Of a DNA stretch of 32,826 nt, positions 1-10,595 are shown piece after piece (position 1 is the stretch's first letter; each line of letters starts with the position of its first letter). This DNA comes from Pontiellaceae bacterium B12219 (lineage in GTDB: Bacteria > Verrucomicrobiota > Kiritimatiellia > Kiritimatiellales > Pontiellaceae): contig JARNMJ010000051.1 of NCBI GenBank assembly GCA_029432795.1, forward strand, positions 1 through 32,826, in the 5' to 3' direction. The position numbers and the translations under genes are program-made. The notes beneath the pieces are model-generated. The model saw only the letters and a list, made by a program, of their open reading frames with translations. It made no database searches and was not told the DNA's origin.

Positions 1-37
1 CGTCATTGATTTCTATTTGAAGAATTGGTCTACCCAT
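1..37 (-). CDS. Putative transposase, N-terminal fragment (left copy)
   Basis: Reading leftwards from ATG at 37, the frame gives MGRPILQIEIND before the window ends, identical to the start of the frame at the right edge. I infer a transposase because it sits at the same distance inside a repeated, TA-bounded terminus at both contig ends. No catalytic region is visible. No clear Shine-Dalgarno sequence precedes the ATG. Confidence 0.5.
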   Translation of the reverse strand, partial: MGRPILQIEIND

Positions 38-95
38 GCAAACCATCATGCCATAACTTTTTGTAATGTAAACCGATTTGCGGCGCACTACACTA
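1..95 (-). mobile_element. Left IS end, outward-facing, partial
   Basis: Bases 2-95 are the exact reverse complement of 32733-32826, a 94-bp identity. On the minus strand it begins TAGTGTAGTGCGCC, runs through a short AT-rich leader and reaches an ATG opening a reading frame that leaves the window. This is what the 5' end of an insertion sequence looks like. The boundary dinucleotide TA on both copies fits an element that duplicates TA, such as IS630/Tc1-mariner, but the family cannot be fixed from 12 codons. The IS edge lies only 16 bp from the stop codon of the next gene. Confidence 0.7.
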
Positions 96-111
96 AAATG
101 AGAAGGGCTTG

Positions 112-936
112 TTAATACACTGCGCGTACGCCGAGAAAGGGGCCTTCGAGGGAGACATCGGTTTTCACTTTGGTTGAGTCGTATTTCAGGTCGATGGAAA
201 AGTTGACGAGTCGGTAGCCGCCGATGAAGTCGAGTTTCATACGTTTGTCGATCAGCCGATATCCGAGGTCCACTTTATAGTCGGAGTAAACAATGTTAAC
301 GCCATCAATATCCATGCTGAGTCCGTTAAGCGCGAAGCCGTAGAGAAAACGGTTGTAGCAGCTGGAAAAATGCAGATTTAGAAATCCGAAGGGCTGTGTG
401 CCGTTATAAATCAGCGGTGTTGCCAGACTGGAGTCCGGAACAATGCTCAGGTCAATCGAGGTTTGGCCCATGCCGAAGCCAAAGCCGAATATGGTGTCGG
501 GGGTCTGAATGAAATTATAGTAAATATTAGCCAGCAGCATATTTACATCAATACTCGTGTTGAGCGGAGTTTTGATCATGGCTCCGGCCGTGGTGCCGGA
601 ACCGGCGACGAGGGCATACCCCTGACCCTCGAATGAGGTAGGCATATAATTGAGGCCGAATCCGAAACGTTTGTATTGTGCTCCAAGGGCCAGCATGGGG
701 CTCTCGCTGGGCTCGAGGTTCATCGACTCACCGGTCGCAATCATACTGCCGAAACCGCCATTGACGCCTTGCGTCACGTCAACAATGCTGCCGTCAAGCG
801 TGCGCGAGCTGTACACCACGCTGCCGAAGAAGTGCCAGAGATTTGGTTTGTGATCTTCGATTGTTTGTTCTTCGCCCTGGCTGAAAAGCGGGAGAAGCAG
901 CACAGCAGTGACCGTCACCATATATTTTTTTTTCAT
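112..936 (-). CDS. Predicted outer-membrane beta-barrel protein, 274 aa
   Basis: The protein opens with MKKK and a hydrophobic stretch ending near SQGEEQ, a Sec signal peptide. The mature part consists of alternating-polarity strands rich in Gly, Phe and Tyr (FGFGFGMG, YKVDLGYRL) and finishes in an aromatic residue (GVRAVY), as beta-barrel proteins recognised by BamA do. At about 250 mature residues it could form an 8-12-strand barrel. I do not recognise a family and assign no substrate. It is divergent from trpB. Its stop lies 16 bp from the IS edge, so the IS landed just downstream without cutting it. A periplasmic lipocalin-like protein is a less likely alternative. Confidence 0.75.
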   Translation of the reverse strand: MKKKYMVTVTAVLLLPLFSQGEEQTIEDHKPNLWHFFGSVVYSSRTLDGSIVDVTQGVNGGFGSMIATGESMNLEPSESPMLALGAQYKRFGFGLNYMPTSFEGQGYALVAGSGTTAGAMIKTPLNTSIDVNMLLANIYYNFIQTPDTIFGFGFGMGQTSIDLSIVPDSSLATPLIYNGTQPFGFLNLHFSSCYNRFLYGFALNGLSMDIDGVNIVYSDYKVDLGYRLIDKRMKLDFIGGYRLVNFSIDLKYDSTKVKTDVSLEGPFLGVRAVY

Positions 937-1132
937 TTCAATCCCCTGTTTAAGCGCTGTATTTTGCCGAATTGAATACAGATGTCATTCCATTTATATC
1001 GATATCTCGAGGCCTGATTCTGGTTCCGTTCATCCAGCCCTTGGGACGCAGGTGTGCGGTTGAGAAGGTGCTGAAAAAGCGGGTAAGCCGATCATGGTAT
1101 CGGTGTATTGTTTGGGGTGTAAGTCATTGTAG

Positions 1133-1147
1133 TTCCAAGGTTTGGAA
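1133..1147. repeat. Palindrome TTCCAAGGTTTGGAA
   Basis: A near-perfect dyad of the form TTCCAA-N3-TTGGAA in the gap between the divergent outer-membrane gene and trpB, 11 bp upstream of the proposed trpB -35 box. Related copies occur at 22867, 25473, 25499, 31285, 31536 and 32613. It could be a protein-binding site or a dispersed palindromic repeat. Confidence 0.6.
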
Positions 1148-1157
1148 GTTGCGCTTC

Positions 1158-1187
1158 TTGACGTTGTTCCTTTTGATCCAGTATTGT
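1158..1187 (+). promoter_or_regulatory. Candidate trpB promoter
   Basis: TTGACG at 1158-1163 is followed after 18 bp by TATTGT at 1182-1187, which puts a start near 1195. The ribosome-binding purine run CAGGAGAG lies at about 1247-1254, just before the trpB ATG at 1259. I see no tryptophan-codon leader or attenuator in the 322-bp gap (937-1258). Apart from this promoter and the 1133 palindrome the gap holds nothing I can assign. Confidence 0.45.
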
Positions 1188-1258
1188 TTTAATCGTTTTT
1201 CCCGTCAGGCGCAGGGTGTGCAGGGTGGGATTTTAAAAGTTAAGCCAGGAGAGAAGAA

Positions 1259-2503
1259 ATGGGCGAGTACGCAACCTATATGAAACAGTTTCCGAATGAT
1301 GAGGGATACTTTGGGGCCTATGGCGGAGCTTTCATTCCTCCGCAGCTGGAAGAGCCTTTTAAAGAAATCACGGAAGCGTATCTGCGGATCAGCCGCTCGC
1401 ACGACTTTATTTCTGAGCTCCGCCGTATTCGCAAGCATTATCAGGGCCGCCCGACGCCAACCTACCATGCCAAAAATATTTCCGGTCTGGTTGGTACCGG
1501 ATGCCAGATTTATCTGAAGCGCGAAGATCTCAATCACACCGGAGCGCATAAGCTGAACCACTGTATGGGCGAAGCGTTGTTGGCCAAATATATGGGTAAA
1601 ACAAAGCTCATTGCCGAAACCGGCGCAGGGCAGCACGGAGTGGCATTGGCCACTGCAGCGGCCTATTTCGGGCTCGAGTGTGAAATTCACATGGGCGAAG
1701 TTGATATTGAAAAGGAAGCGCCGAATGTAACGCGCATGAAATTGCTGGGTTGCAAAGTGGTGCCGGTGACACACGGTTTGAAAACTCTGAAGGAAGCGGT
1801 CGACTCGGCTTTCGAGGCTTATTTGAAAGATCCGGTTAATTCAATCTACTGCATTGGCTCTGTGGTTGGGCCGCATCCGTTCCCGGCCATGGTTCGCGAT
1901 TTCCAATTTGCGGTTGGTGCCGAAGCGCGTGACCAGATTCTTGAAATGACCGGACAGCTTCCGGAAATCGTAATGGCCTGTGTGGGGGGCGGTTCCAATG
2001 CGATGGGTATGTTTGCTCCGTTCCTTGATGATCCGGTTGAGTTGATTGGTATTGAACCGGGCGGACGTGGTGAAAATACCGGAGATCATGCTGCAACAAT
2101 GAGTTATGGATCCGAGGGGATTATTCACGGATTCAAGTGTTATCTGTTGCAGGATCAGGCCGGTGAGCCGGCTCCGGTTTATTCGATTGCAAGCGGGCTG
2201 GACTATCCGGGCGTTGGGCCGGAACACAGCTATCTGCACGATATCGAACGCGTGAAATATGGCGTGGCCAACGATACAGAATGTCTGGAAGCGTTCTATA
2301 TGCTTTGTCGTGCGGAAGGAATTATCCCCGCTTTGGAAAGTGCGCATGCCGTTGCGGGAGCTATTCGGGAGGCGAAAAAGCGCTCTCACGGAACCATTCT
2401 TGTGAACCTTAGCGGTCGCGGCGATAAAGACCTCGACTTCGTTACTGAAAATTACGGCTTCGGCAACGAGTATTTACAGGATTGGCCAACGCTTCTTGTT
2501 TAA
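1259..2503 (+). CDS. trpB: Tryptophan synthase beta chain
   Basis: TrpB is the PLP enzyme that condenses indole with L-serine to make tryptophan, normally in an alpha2-beta2 complex with TrpA. The 414 residues are typical for the class-1 beta chain. Visible signatures are the PLP-binding lysine in [11 protein letters not shown] (K98), the catalytic glutamate in AETGAGQHG (E120), the phosphate loop GGGSNAMG (243-250), and [16 protein letters not shown] near the N-terminus. The start is set by CAGGAGAG five bases upstream of ATG. There is no trpA, trpC or trpF nearby, so the gene is solitary: its partner is elsewhere or it works as a free indole-salvage enzyme. A strong terminator follows directly, making it monocistronic. 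Confidence 0.96.
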   Translation: MGEYATYMKQFPNDEGYFGAYGGAFIPPQLEEPFKEITEAYLRISRSHDFISELRRIRKHYQGRPTPTYHAKNISGLVGTGCQIYLKREDLNHTGAHKLNHCMGEALLAKYMGKTKLIAETGAGQHGVALATAAAYFGLECEIHMGEVDIEKEAPNVTRMKLLGCKVVPVTHGLKTLKEAVDSAFEAYLKDPVNSIYCIGSVVGPHPFPAMVRDFQFAVGAEARDQILEMTGQLPEIVMACVGGGSNAMGMFAPFLDDPVELIGIEPGGRGENTGDHAATMSYGSEGIIHGFKCYLLQDQAGEPAPVYSIASGLDYPGVGPEHSYLHDIERVKYGVANDTECLEAFYMLCRAEGIIPALESAHAVAGAIREAKKRSHGTILVNLSGRGDKDLDFVTENYGFGNEYLQDWPTLLV

Positions 2504-2526
2504 GTCCATCCCGGCTTTTTGATCGA

Positions 2527-2561
2527 GGCGAGCTGCGGTTTCCGCAGCTCGCCTTATTTTT
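2527..2561 (+). terminator. Intrinsic terminator after trpB
   Basis: A perfect 12-bp stem, GGCGAGCTGCGG / CCGCAGCTCGCC, closes on a TTT loop and is followed by TTATTTTT. It starts 23 bp past the trpB stop codon. Confidence 0.92.
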
Positions 2562-2626
2562 CAGTCATTGGCATTGCATTTGCGGTGAGTGACTGCAATT
2601 TATTTCAAAAAGGTTGGGAAAAATAG

Positions 2627-2806
2627 ATGGATGATAAAAAATTCACACTGCTGATTTCAGGGTTTGCCGTTGTTTCGCTGGTTTTGGTTTTGGGGTTGCT
2701 CAGTATTGTACTGCTGGATATTCGCGGGCGTCAGGATGCCTCTTCGGTGGTGCATCGAGGCGGTGGGGCGGCTGATAGAGGGGCCTCACTAATGCAGCAC
2801 CCATAA
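2627..2806 (+). CDS. Small single-pass membrane protein, 59 aa
   Basis: The reading frame starts MDDKKFTLLISGF, continues as one strongly hydrophobic segment (about residues 7-31) and ends in a polar, Gly/Arg-rich tail finishing SLMQHP. There is a second in-frame-looking ATG four bases downstream but it is in another frame. The ribosome site is weak. It stands alone between the trpB terminator and the efflux operon, 173 bp before the latter. No family is recognised. The charge and hydrophobicity pattern is that of a real membrane peptide, but a chance frame cannot be excluded. Confidence 0.45.
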   Translation: MDDKKFTLLISGFAVVSLVLVLGLLSIVLLDIRGRQDASSVVHRGGGAADRGASLMQHP

Positions 2807-2979
2807 AAATCGGCGGTGTTGATTCGCGTAACCTGCCCTGCGACCATATAGGTGGCTTAAACTTGCCCATTGAAAACCGGTTCGGTACGCTCCCGTGCAT
2901 ACGGCGCGAAAACAACTCGTTTCAGCGGTGGTTTGCTGAAGAACATGTTGCGCCTTGAATCTTAAAAACAGGTAGCTGC

Positions 2980-4143
2980 ATGCGATATCAGGAAGTACTT
3001 TCGACCTTTTTAATGCTGGTTTCGGCCGTTGGAATATCCGGCTGTTCAGATCAGCAGTCCGGGGATTCGACGGTCCGTCCGCCTGCTCCGGTGGAGACTG
3101 CGCCGATTGAGACCGGTCCCATCCGATCCTTACGTACCTATGGGGGGGCACTGGAGGCTCGGGCCTCTTTTTTTGTATCTCCAAAAATTGGAGGAAGGCT
3201 GGAGGCAATGCTGGTGGATATCGGCGATTCCGTTGAACGCGGGGCAGTTGTGGCACGACTGGATGATGCGGAGTACCGCCAGGATGTTGCGCAGCGCGAA
3301 GCCGATCTGTTGGTGGAAAAAGCTAATCTGGCACAGGCCGTCAGCACCCTTGAAATCGCAAAGCGTTCGATGGAACGGTCGGAAACGCTGAGCAGGCGCG
3401 GTGTGGCATCGGAGGCGGAACTCGATGCCGCCCGAAGTGTATTGCTGGCACGCGAATCAGAAGTCGCCGTTTATCAGGCGCAGGTAACCCGGGCGGAGGC
3501 ATCGTTGGAAGCCGCCCGCATTCGCCTCGGATACGCATCGGTGGAAGCGCTCTGGGCGGATAATGACACGACGCGTGTTGTGGCGGAGCGTTTTGAAGAT
3601 GAAGGGCAGACGGTGAGCGCCAACACTCCATTGTTGCAGATTGTGGATCTCGATCCGTTGGCAGGCGTATTTTTTGTGACAGAAAAAGATTACGGAAACC
3701 TGAAGCAGGGGCAGCGGGTGGATGTGTATACCGATGCCTATGCCGGGGAGCTTTTCACGGGACACATTGAACGTATTGCGCCGGTGTTTCGGCAAAACTC
3801 GCGACAGGCCCGAGTGGAAATTATGGTGCCGAACAGCGATCTTCGTTTAAAACCGGGCATGTTTATCCGTGCCGAAGTGGAGGTGCAGCGCGTTGAACAA
3901 GCGAAAATTGTGCCGGCGGAATCCATCGTTACGCGATCAGATGAGCAGGGCCTGTTTATGCTGGCGGCCGACGGAACGCATGCGCTGTGGCGGCCGGTCA
4001 CTCTCGGTATTCGGGATGGAGATCGGGTGCAGATCAGCGGAGAAGGCCTTGACGGAGAGGTGATTACGCTGGGCCAGCAGCTGATCGAAGATGGCTCTGC
4101 CGTTTCTGTGCATCCGACGACAGCCGGAGAAGAAGCACGATGA
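2980..4143 (+). CDS. RND efflux periplasmic adaptor (MFP), lipoprotein
   Basis: A membrane-fusion protein of the HlyD/AcrA type, which joins the inner-membrane pump to the outer-membrane channel. The N-terminus has a lipobox, GISGC, with the acylated Cys at residue 22. The barrel-sandwich half [21 protein letters not shown] (split lipoyl motif, about 68-88) is followed by a long alpha-hairpin (about 98-180, rich in Ala/Glu/Arg heptads), the returning lipoyl half ([18 protein letters not shown]), a beta-barrel and a C-terminal membrane-proximal domain. The length of 387 aa is normal. The stop codon overlaps the next start by 4 bp (ATGA), so it is translationally coupled to the pump gene. Confidence 0.93.
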   Translation: MRYQEVLSTFLMLVSAVGISGCSDQQSGDSTVRPPAPVETAPIETGPIRSLRTYGGALEARASFFVSPKIGGRLEAMLVDIGDSVERGAVVARLDDAEYRQDVAQREADLLVEKANLAQAVSTLEIAKRSMERSETLSRRGVASEAELDAARSVLLARESEVAVYQAQVTRAEASLEAARIRLGYASVEALWADNDTTRVVAERFEDEGQTVSANTPLLQIVDLDPLAGVFFVTEKDYGNLKQGQRVDVYTDAYAGELFTGHIERIAPVFRQNSRQARVEIMVPNSDLRLKPGMFIRAEVEVQRVEQAKIVPAESIVTRSDEQGLFMLAADGTHALWRPVTLGIRDGDRVQISGEGLDGEVITLGQQLIEDGSAVSVHPTTAGEEAR

Positions 4144-7100
4144 ATCTTCCGCTTGCCAGTGTTCGGCGGCCGGTTTTCACGATGATGGTCACGTTGATTC
4201 TTATCGTGCTCGGAGCGGTTTCGCTCAGTCGGATTCAGATTGATCTGTTGCCCAGTATTGAGTTGCCGACGGCTTCTGTTCGTACGCAATATGAAGGTGC
4301 GAGCCCGGAAGTGATGGAGCGGCTGATTACGCAGATTATCGAGGAAATTGTGGCCACCGTGCCCGGTGTGGAAGAAATCACCTCCACTTCGGAGGAAGGA
4401 AACAGTCGCGTGAACGTCACCTTTGTGTGGGGGACGGATCTTGATTCTGCGGCGATTGATCTGCGGGCGACGATCGAAGATGAAATCAATGAATTGCCTG
4501 ACGACATCGTTCGGCCGCGCATTAATAAATTCAATATTGATTCTTTTCCGGTGGTATTACTTGGAATTTCAAGCCGGCTGGATCCCGTTGAGCTCACCCA
4601 ATTGATTGAAGACCGCATTCGCCACCGCTTCACGCAAATTCCGGGCATTGCCCAGGTTGATTTGTGGGGCGGGTTTCCCCGTGAAATTCGAATTGAGGTG
4701 GATCCCGACAAGGTGAATGCTCTTGGACTTTCGATGAATCGGATTCTAGATGCATTGCGCGATGCCAATCTGGACCTTCCGGCAGGGCGGATTGAGGAGG
4801 GGCGCTTCGAGGTTTCTCTCCGTGCCCCGGCACAGTTTGAAAGTGTGGAAGAGATTCGCAACACCGTGTTGGATATGCGCGGGGGTGCCGCAATCACCGT
4901 GGGTGAAATTGCCGAGGTGCGGGATACCTATGAAAAACGCACCCGCATTATCCGGGTCAATAATGAGCGAGGCATACGTATTGCCATTCGTAAACAGGCC
5001 GGAGCCAATACGGTGGAGGTTTCGCGCCAGATTCTGGAGGAAATTGACCGCCTTAATGCGGAGTTTCCGCAGATCAGCGTTATCCCCGTTATTAACCAGG
5101 GGAACTTTATCGAACGCTCCATCCGGAATGTTGCCCGCTCGGTGCTTTACGGCGGCGGGCTGGCCATTCTGATTCTGCTTTTTTTCCTGCGCAATATTCG
5201 CAGTACGCTGGTCATTTCGTTATCGATCCCTATTTCAATTATCGCGACGTTTTCGCTGATTTATTTCGGAGGCCTTACGATTAATCTCATGACGCTCGGC
5301 GGGCTGGCTCTGGGTGTGGGTATGATGGTCGACAGTTCCATTGTGGTGTTGGAAAATATATTCCGCCTGCGGGATGAACAGGGGATGGATCCGGAGAATG
5401 CTTCAGCGGTTGCGGCCTGGGAGGTGGCTCCTGCAATTCTGGCCAGTACCATTACAACGCTGGTCATTTTTCTGCCGGTGGTTTTTGTGAAGGGTGTTTC
5501 CGGTCTGCTCTTCCGTGAGTTGGCGTATGTGATCGCTTTTTCGTTGGTATGCTCGCTGTTGTTATCGCTCAGTTTGGTGCCGATGCTTTCATCGAAGCTG
5601 CTGAAGTCGAAAGCAAAGGAAGGGACTTCCAAGGGTTGGATCGATCGCTTGAAACAAAATTCCGAAAGGCAGTTCGAGCGTCTGAATGCGGGTTATCTGA
5701 GTCTGTTGGAATCTGCGTTGCGGCATCGACCGGTGGTGATCGGGATTGCCGTGCTGCTGTTTGTGGCGAGCGTGCTGATGGCTCCCCTAATCGGTTCGGA
5801 GTTTCTGCCGCCGAGCGACGAAGGCGAAGTGAGTGTGTCCGGTGAGATGGAAGTGGGCACCCGCCTGGAATTGGTGGATCGGCAGACGCGGCTGATGGAA
5901 TCGATTGTTTATGCCGCTGTACCGGAGGCGGTTTCGACGGTGGCTTCGGTTCGGGACAATGAAGGAGAGATCCGGATTTCCCTGGTAAAAGCGGCGGAAC
6001 GGGATCGAACCAATGTTGAAATTGCTGCAGATCTGCGGCGCAGACTGGAGGGGCAGATTCCCGGAATGGAAATTCGGACGCGCGCGCCGCAGGGTCAGTT
6101 TCTGCTCGAACGTATTGTGGGCGGAAGCGATGGGGTAACGGTTGAAATCCGCGGTTTCGAACTGAGTGTGCTGCAGGCGCTTTCGACAACGGTGGCGGAA
6201 GCGATTAAGGATGTGGAAGGCATTACCGATGTGGACCGCAGTTTTGATGAGGGAACGCCGCAGGAGGAATTCCTGATCGATCGGCGTAAAATTGCCGACC
6301 TCGGCTTTTCACCGCGGGATGTGACAGAGGTGATTGAAACGGCCATCGCCGGTTCCCGGGCCGGGAACTATCATGCCGAGGGAAATTCATACCGTATTCT
6401 GGTTCAGTTGAAAGATGCGGAAAAGCGTTCACTGGATGAAGTGCTGAATCTGACTTTGCGCACGGAAGAGGGCGAGATGGTGGCGCTGCGCAACCTGGTT
6501 TCGACAGTCAGCAGTCGGGCTCCCTTGGAAATCACCCGAAAAGATCAGCAGCGTCAGGTCACGGTGACGGCCAATGTGGCAGGCCGGGATCTCGGTTCGG
6601 TGGCTGCCGATATTCAGGCCATTCTGGAAACGATTCCGCGTCCGAGTAATTATGACATGCTGGTGGCGGGTAATTTTGAAGAGCAGCAGAAAGCAATGCA
6701 CGAGCTGTCGATTGCGCTGCTGCTTTCGCTGTTGTTGGTATATATGGTACTGGCCTGTCAGTATGAGAGTCTGCGCGATCCGCTCGTGGTGATGCTGTCG
6801 ACTCCGATGGCGGCCATCGGAGTGCTGTTGACGCTGTGGCTGACGGATACAACGCTCAATCTGCAGTCCGCAATCGGTTGTATTATGCTGGGAGGCATTG
6901 TGGTTAATAATGCCATTCTGCTGGTGGATCAGGCCGGGCGGCTCTGTGAGGAAGGCTATGCGTTACACGATGCGGTGATCGAAGCGGGGCGGCGACGTTT
7001 CCGGCCCATTTTAATGACCACATTAACCACGATTCTCGGGCTGCTGCCCCTCGCGCTCGGGCTCGGCGAGGGCTCGGATGCGCAGGCACCGCTTGCGCGG

Positions 7101-7205
7101 GCGGTGGTCGGCGGCCTGACCGGATCAACTCTGATTACACTGGTTCTTATTCCGGTGGTTTATACCTTTGCACACGGGAAATCCCGTAAGGAGAATGCAG
7201 CATGA
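4140..7205 (+). CDS. RND efflux pump inner-membrane permease, HAE-like
   Basis: At 1021 aa this is a full resistance-nodulation-division permease, a proton-driven trimer that exports drugs, lipids or other amphiphiles. It shows the usual plan: one N-terminal transmembrane helix (residues about 10-32), a first periplasmic loop, helices 2-6 around 335-485, a second large loop, and the last block of helices from about 855. The helix-4 proton-relay motif reads [19 protein letters not shown]: it has one Asp followed by Ser, where classic AcrB-type pumps have Asp-Asp. That is common in the broad uncharacterised HAE clade, so no substrate is claimed. It overlaps both neighbours by 4 bp. Confidence 0.93.
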   Translation: MNLPLASVRRPVFTMMVTLILIVLGAVSLSRIQIDLLPSIELPTASVRTQYEGASPEVMERLITQIIEEIVATVPGVEEITSTSEEGNSRVNVTFVWGTDLDSAAIDLRATIEDEINELPDDIVRPRINKFNIDSFPVVLLGISSRLDPVELTQLIEDRIRHRFTQIPGIAQVDLWGGFPREIRIEVDPDKVNALGLSMNRILDALRDANLDLPAGRIEEGRFEVSLRAPAQFESVEEIRNTVLDMRGGAAITVGEIAEVRDTYEKRTRIIRVNNERGIRIAIRKQAGANTVEVSRQILEEIDRLNAEFPQISVIPVINQGNFIERSIRNVARSVLYGGGLAILILLFFLRNIRSTLVISLSIPISIIATFSLIYFGGLTINLMTLGGLALGVGMMVDSSIVVLENIFRLRDEQGMDPENASAVAAWEVAPAILASTITTLVIFLPVVFVKGVSGLLFRELAYVIAFSLVCSLLLSLSLVPMLSSKLLKSKAKEGTSKGWIDRLKQNSERQFERLNAGYLSLLESALRHRPVVIGIAVLLFVASVLMAPLIGSEFLPPSDEGEVSVSGEMEVGTRLELVDRQTRLMESIVYAAVPEAVSTVASVRDNEGEIRISLVKAAERDRTNVEIAADLRRRLEGQIPGMEIRTRAPQGQFLLERIVGGSDGVTVEIRGFELSVLQALSTTVAEAIKDVEGITDVDRSFDEGTPQEEFLIDRRKIADLGFSPRDVTEVIETAIAGSRAGNYHAEGNSYRILVQLKDAEKRSLDEVLNLTLRTEEGEMVALRNLVSTVSSRAPLEITRKDQQRQVTVTANVAGRDLGSVAADIQAILETIPRPSNYDMLVAGNFEEQQKAMHELSIALLLSLLLVYMVLACQYESLRDPLVVMLSTPMAAIGVLLTLWLTDTTLNLQSAIGCIMLGGIVVNNAILLVDQAGRLCEEGYALHDAVIEAGRRRFRPILMTTLTTILGLLPLALGLGEGSDAQAPLARAVVGGLTGSTLITLVLIPVVYTFAHGKSRKENAA

Positions 7206-8677
7206 CCGGTCGTATTTTGGCGTATTGCTGGATGAGCATTTTAATGGTCGGCGCGGCCGGGGCGGCAACAAACAGTGCTCTGGTCGGGCTTTCACTGGAA
7301 GAAGCCGTTATGCTGGGGCTGAAAAATAACCGCGGATTACGCGTTCAGCAGTATGAGCCTGTAATTGCGGGTGCTTTTGAGCGCATTGAGCGCGGGATAT
7401 TTGATCCTGAACTTTTTGGAGAGGCGGTTTATGCCGAGGAGAATTCAACCGAAGTCTCCCGCTCAACTATTGACCAGTTTCAAGTGGAAGGGTCCGATAC
7501 GGAAGGCGCGGTCGGGGTGCGGCAGTTTCTGGCGACAGGGACTGAAATTGAGGCATCGGTCAGCACGGAATACTCGGAATCGAATCGCTCTCCCGAGCAG
7601 CAGAAAGCGCGAGTGGGGCTGACTGTGACGCAACAGCTGTTGCGCGGGCTGGGACCCTCTGTGAATCTGGCGGCGGTTCGACAGGCGGAAATTGATACAG
7701 AAGCAAGCCGGTATGAATTGCGGGGATATACCGAGGCGTTGATTGCTGATATTGAAATCACATATTGGCGTTATGTGGCGGCGCGCGAGGCGATTCATGT
7801 TTTTGAACAGTCGTTGGAAATTGCCCGAGCGCAACTGGAGGAGGTGGAAGCCCGCATTGAGGTGGGCGACCTGCCCAGCAACGAGGCCGCCGCAGCAAAT
7901 GCTGAAGTGGCTTTGCGAAATCAGAATCTCATTGATGCGCGCAGTGTGCTGATGGAGCAGCGGTATACATTGATGCGTCTTGTGAAACCGGATTGGCCGG
8001 TGGAACTTGCCGAATCTTTTGAGGCAATAAGCCGTCCGGATGTTGATGCGGTTATAGAAACGGATGTGCATGCGAGCATTAATCTGGCGATGCTGTCGCG
8101 TCCTGAAATCCGGGAAGCCGAGCTGCGTATACGCCGGGGAGAGCTGGAAACGGTGGTTACCCGAAACGGACGCCTGCCCAAACTGGAACTGTTCATGAAT
8201 CTGGGGAAGACCGGTTATGCCAATACATTTCGGGACAGTTTCGAGGATCTGGATGGGCCGGGTTATGAAGTGGCAGTGGGAATCGGGTTCAGTCAGGCAC
8301 TCGGTAATCGCCAGGCCCGCGGACGGGATTTGATTGCACGTACGGAGGTTTTGAAGAGTGAGGAGGCGCTGGCGAATCTGCGCGATCTGGTGCGTTTTGA
8401 TGTGCTGCTGGCTTTGAATGAACTGGAGCGTGCACGCCTTCAGATTGCGGCTTCCTCGAAAACGCGCATTTTTCGGGAGCAGACGCTGCAGGCGGAGCAG
8501 GACCGTTTTGAGGTCGGAACCGCCACGGCATTGGATGTGGCACTGACTCAGCGGGATTTGGTGGACAGCCAGATTGCGGAGATCAGGGCAAGGGTGGCTT
8601 ACCTGAATGCGTGTATTCGTTTGTACCTTGCGGAGGGCAGTCTGCTTGAGCGGCGCGGCCTGACGGTGGGACACTGA
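7202..8677 (+). CDS. TolC-family outer-membrane efflux channel
   Basis: The third part of the tripartite pump. A signal peptide (AGAAGAA cleavage region near residue 21) precedes two repeated outer-membrane-efflux-protein units of long amphipathic helices, for example [20 protein letters not shown] at the start of unit one and [20 protein letters not shown] near the end of unit two. This is the TolC/OprM architecture. The 491 residues are normal. No lipobox is visible. It begins inside the stop codon of the permease gene (ATGA), so adaptor, pump and channel form one operon of three. Confidence 0.93.
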   Translation: MTGRILAYCWMSILMVGAAGAATNSALVGLSLEEAVMLGLKNNRGLRVQQYEPVIAGAFERIERGIFDPELFGEAVYAEENSTEVSRSTIDQFQVEGSDTEGAVGVRQFLATGTEIEASVSTEYSESNRSPEQQKARVGLTVTQQLLRGLGPSVNLAAVRQAEIDTEASRYELRGYTEALIADIEITYWRYVAAREAIHVFEQSLEIARAQLEEVEARIEVGDLPSNEAAAANAEVALRNQNLIDARSVLMEQRYTLMRLVKPDWPVELAESFEAISRPDVDAVIETDVHASINLAMLSRPEIREAELRIRRGELETVVTRNGRLPKLELFMNLGKTGYANTFRDSFEDLDGPGYEVAVGIGFSQALGNRQARGRDLIARTEVLKSEEALANLRDLVRFDVLLALNELERARLQIAASSKTRIFREQTLQAEQDRFEVGTATALDVALTQRDLVDSQIAEIRARVAYLNACIRLYLAEGSLLERRGLTVGH

Positions 8678-8768
8678 TTAAAATTATACAAGTCCCAGCT
8701 GAATCTGTACTAGACGGCGCTTTGTGCGCTGGATAGCCTGTTGAATTTAACTCCGGAAAGGTATTCTG

Positions 8769-9605
8769 ATGAATAAACGTATCGCTGTTTTAACGGGGGG
8801 CCTTCTGGTCGTTATGGTTTCCCTGGGCGCCGAAAAGAAAAAGCCGATATTGGGCTATACGGATACGCCGAAGCTTCCATCCGGTTGGTGTGTGCATGAT
8901 ATCGACCGACCGCAACCTCCTGTGGTTACTCCTGCCGGGCAGATCGGCCAGCCGCCCTCCGATGCGATTGTTCTTTTTGATGGGACCGATGCTTCCGCGT
9001 GGGAAGGGACAGTGCAAAATAATCCGAAGAAGAAAAAATACAATCCGGAAGGCGAAATGCGCTGGAAGGTTGAAAACGGTTATCTGGAATGCACGCCGAC
9101 CGGCGACATTAAAACCAAACAGAAATTCGGAGACTGCCAGCTGCATATTGAGTGGCAAACGGCTAATCCGCCGCATGGCGACTCTCAGCATCGGGGAAAC
9201 AGCGGTATTTTTCTGCAGGATCGGTATGAAACACAGGTGTTGGATAATTACAATAACCCGACATATGCAGATGGTATGGCAGGCAGTGTGTATGGAGTAA
9301 AGCCGCCTTTGGTGAATGCCTGTAAAAAACCGGGCGAATGGCAGGTGTACGACATCATTTTTCAGGCTCCGCGTTTCGATGGCGATAAGCTGATTTCACC
9401 GGCGTATGTCACCGTCTTTTTCAATGGTGTTCTGGTGCAGTTCAATGAGCCTTTATTGGGCACATCAACTCATCGCAAGGTTCCGGTTTATGAATCGCAC
9501 GGAAAAGGAGCTCTAAGGCTTCAGGATCATAATAATGATACGCGCTTCCGGAACATCTGGATTCGCGAGCTGGATCTGACGAAGGATGATACGAAGCCGG
9601 AATAA
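8769..9605 (+). CDS. DUF1080 protein, probable 3-keto-glucoside hydrolase
   Basis: A secreted 278-residue protein: MNKRIAVLTGGLLVVMVSLG is a signal peptide, followed by the DUF1080 jelly-roll domain, with family hallmarks AIVLFDGTDASAWEG, the EMRWKVENGYLEC strand, HRGNSGIFLQDRYETQVLD, and KPGEWQVYDIIFQAPRF. Members of this family are known to hydrolyse 3-keto-disaccharides and 3-keto-glucosides. The ribosome site is GGAAAGG, 91 bp behind the TolC-like gene, so it may or may not be in the same transcript. It abuts a convergent Gfo/Idh/MocA dehydrogenase, the enzyme type that makes 3-keto sugars, which supports the assignment. Exact substrate unknown. Confidence 0.9.
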   Translation: MNKRIAVLTGGLLVVMVSLGAEKKKPILGYTDTPKLPSGWCVHDIDRPQPPVVTPAGQIGQPPSDAIVLFDGTDASAWEGTVQNNPKKKKYNPEGEMRWKVENGYLECTPTGDIKTKQKFGDCQLHIEWQTANPPHGDSQHRGNSGIFLQDRYETQVLDNYNNPTYADGMAGSVYGVKPPLVNACKKPGEWQVYDIIFQAPRFDGDKLISPAYVTVFFNGVLVQFNEPLLGTSTHRKVPVYESHGKGALRLQDHNNDTRFRNIWIRELDLTKDDTKPE

Positions 9606-10595
9606 TTATTCCTCGAACGGATAAACCAATCCCCACTCTGCGCGGAGGCTATCCATGATTTCCATCACTGCGAGTGTTTCGGAGAGCGGCATAATATCGC
9701 TCTCTTTTTTGCCGGCGGCAATGGCTTTCATACAATGGTCGATTTCATATTTAAACTTCTGTTCATGGGGGCACGGAAAGTCAAAAGTTCGGGGCGTTCC
9801 ACCCTTTGGATATAATGTGAATTCCGTGGTTCCATGAAAGAAGGGTGGAGTCTGAATATAGCCGTGGCTACCCTGAATGGTGGCCTGCGAGGGGCCGCTT
9901 TCTATGGCGGACGAGGATAGAATGGCGCGCCGGCCTTCGGAATATTCGAACCGAAGGAAATGGCTGAAATCCACGCCCGTTTCGCCCATAATAACAGAGC
10001 TGTCGATGTTATCCGGGTGTGCGCCGAATACAATGGCGGCCATATTAATCGGGTAAACGCCCAGGTCCAAAAGGGCTCCGCCGGCGAGTGCCTTATTCTT
10101 GAGGCGATGGGTATTGTCGCATTCCGGATTTACGGAGAAGTCGGCATACACGGTGGTGACTTTTCCTATGGCCCCTTCGTCGAGCAGTTTTTTCATTTTT
10201 CCAATGGCTGGAAGAAAACGGGTCCAGAAGGCTTCCATCATGAACAGCCCTTTTTCCTGAGCCAGATCGATGAGCTCCCTCATTTGGCGGGCATTTACCG
10301 TGAAGGGTTTTTCGCAAAGAATATGTTTGCCGTGGTTTAAGCAGAGTTTGGCGTTTTCGTAATGAAAATTATGGGTTGTGGCAATATAGACCGCATCGAT
10401 GTCGGGATCGGAAACGAGCGATTCATAATCGGTGTAAACCCGTTCCATTCCATGTTTATCGGCAAAAGCCTGGGCGCGTCCGGGCGATCGTGAGGCTCCG
10501 GCGAGCAGGTTGCCGGTTTCCAATGCCTGGAGACTTGCGGCAAATGTATTCGCAATACCGCCACATCCGAGAATACCCCATTGAATGTCTTTCAT
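9606..10595 (-). CDS. Gfo/Idh/MocA-family NAD(P)-dependent sugar dehydrogenase
   Basis: The N-terminal Rossmann fold has the dinucleotide motif GILGCGGIANTFAASL (residues 7-22), then the family's EKPFT motif (HILCEKPFTVNARQM), which contributes the catalytic lysine, and the C-terminal mixed alpha/beta domain with GGALLDLGVYPINM. The length of 329 is typical. There is no signal peptide, so it is cytoplasmic. The start is supported by GGAAGGAC just upstream on the minus strand. It probably oxidises or reduces a ring hydroxyl of a sugar or glycoside. It converges on the DUF1080 gene with no bases between the two stop codons. Confidence 0.93.
   Translation of the reverse strand: MKDIQWGILGCGGIANTFAASLQALETGNLLAGASRSPGRAQAFADKHGMERVYTDYESLVSDPDIDAVYIATTHNFHYENAKLCLNHGKHILCEKPFTVNARQMRELIDLAQEKGLFMMEAFWTRFLPAIGKMKKLLDEGAIGKVTTVYADFSVNPECDNTHRLKNKALAGGALLDLGVYPINMAAIVFGAHPDNIDSSVIMGETGVDFSHFLRFEYSEGRRAILSSSAIESGPSQATIQGSHGYIQTPPFFHGTTEFTLYPKGGTPRTFDFPCPHEQKFKYEIDHCMKAIAAGKKESDIMPLSETLAVMEIMDSLRAEWGLVYPFEE

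Noticed and set aside
937-1258. Tryptophan attenuator or T-box before trpB
   Set aside because: No Trp-codon leader peptide, no terminator/antiterminator pair and no T-box signature were found.
5627-5641. TTCCAAGGGTTGGAT as another member of the palindrome family
   Set aside because: It lies within the conserved RND permease coding region, is imperfect in the right half-site and is readily explained by the codons for SKGW.
7463-8674. Long 403-aa minus-strand frame opposite the TolC-like gene
   Set aside because: Its sequence is rich in His, Arg and Gln with no domain pattern, as expected from the complement of a high-codon-bias coding strand; the + strand gene is clearly real.
8690-8735. 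GGCGC..GCGCT hairpin as a terminator after the TolC-like gene
   Set aside because: The stem is only 4-5 bp and has no T tract.
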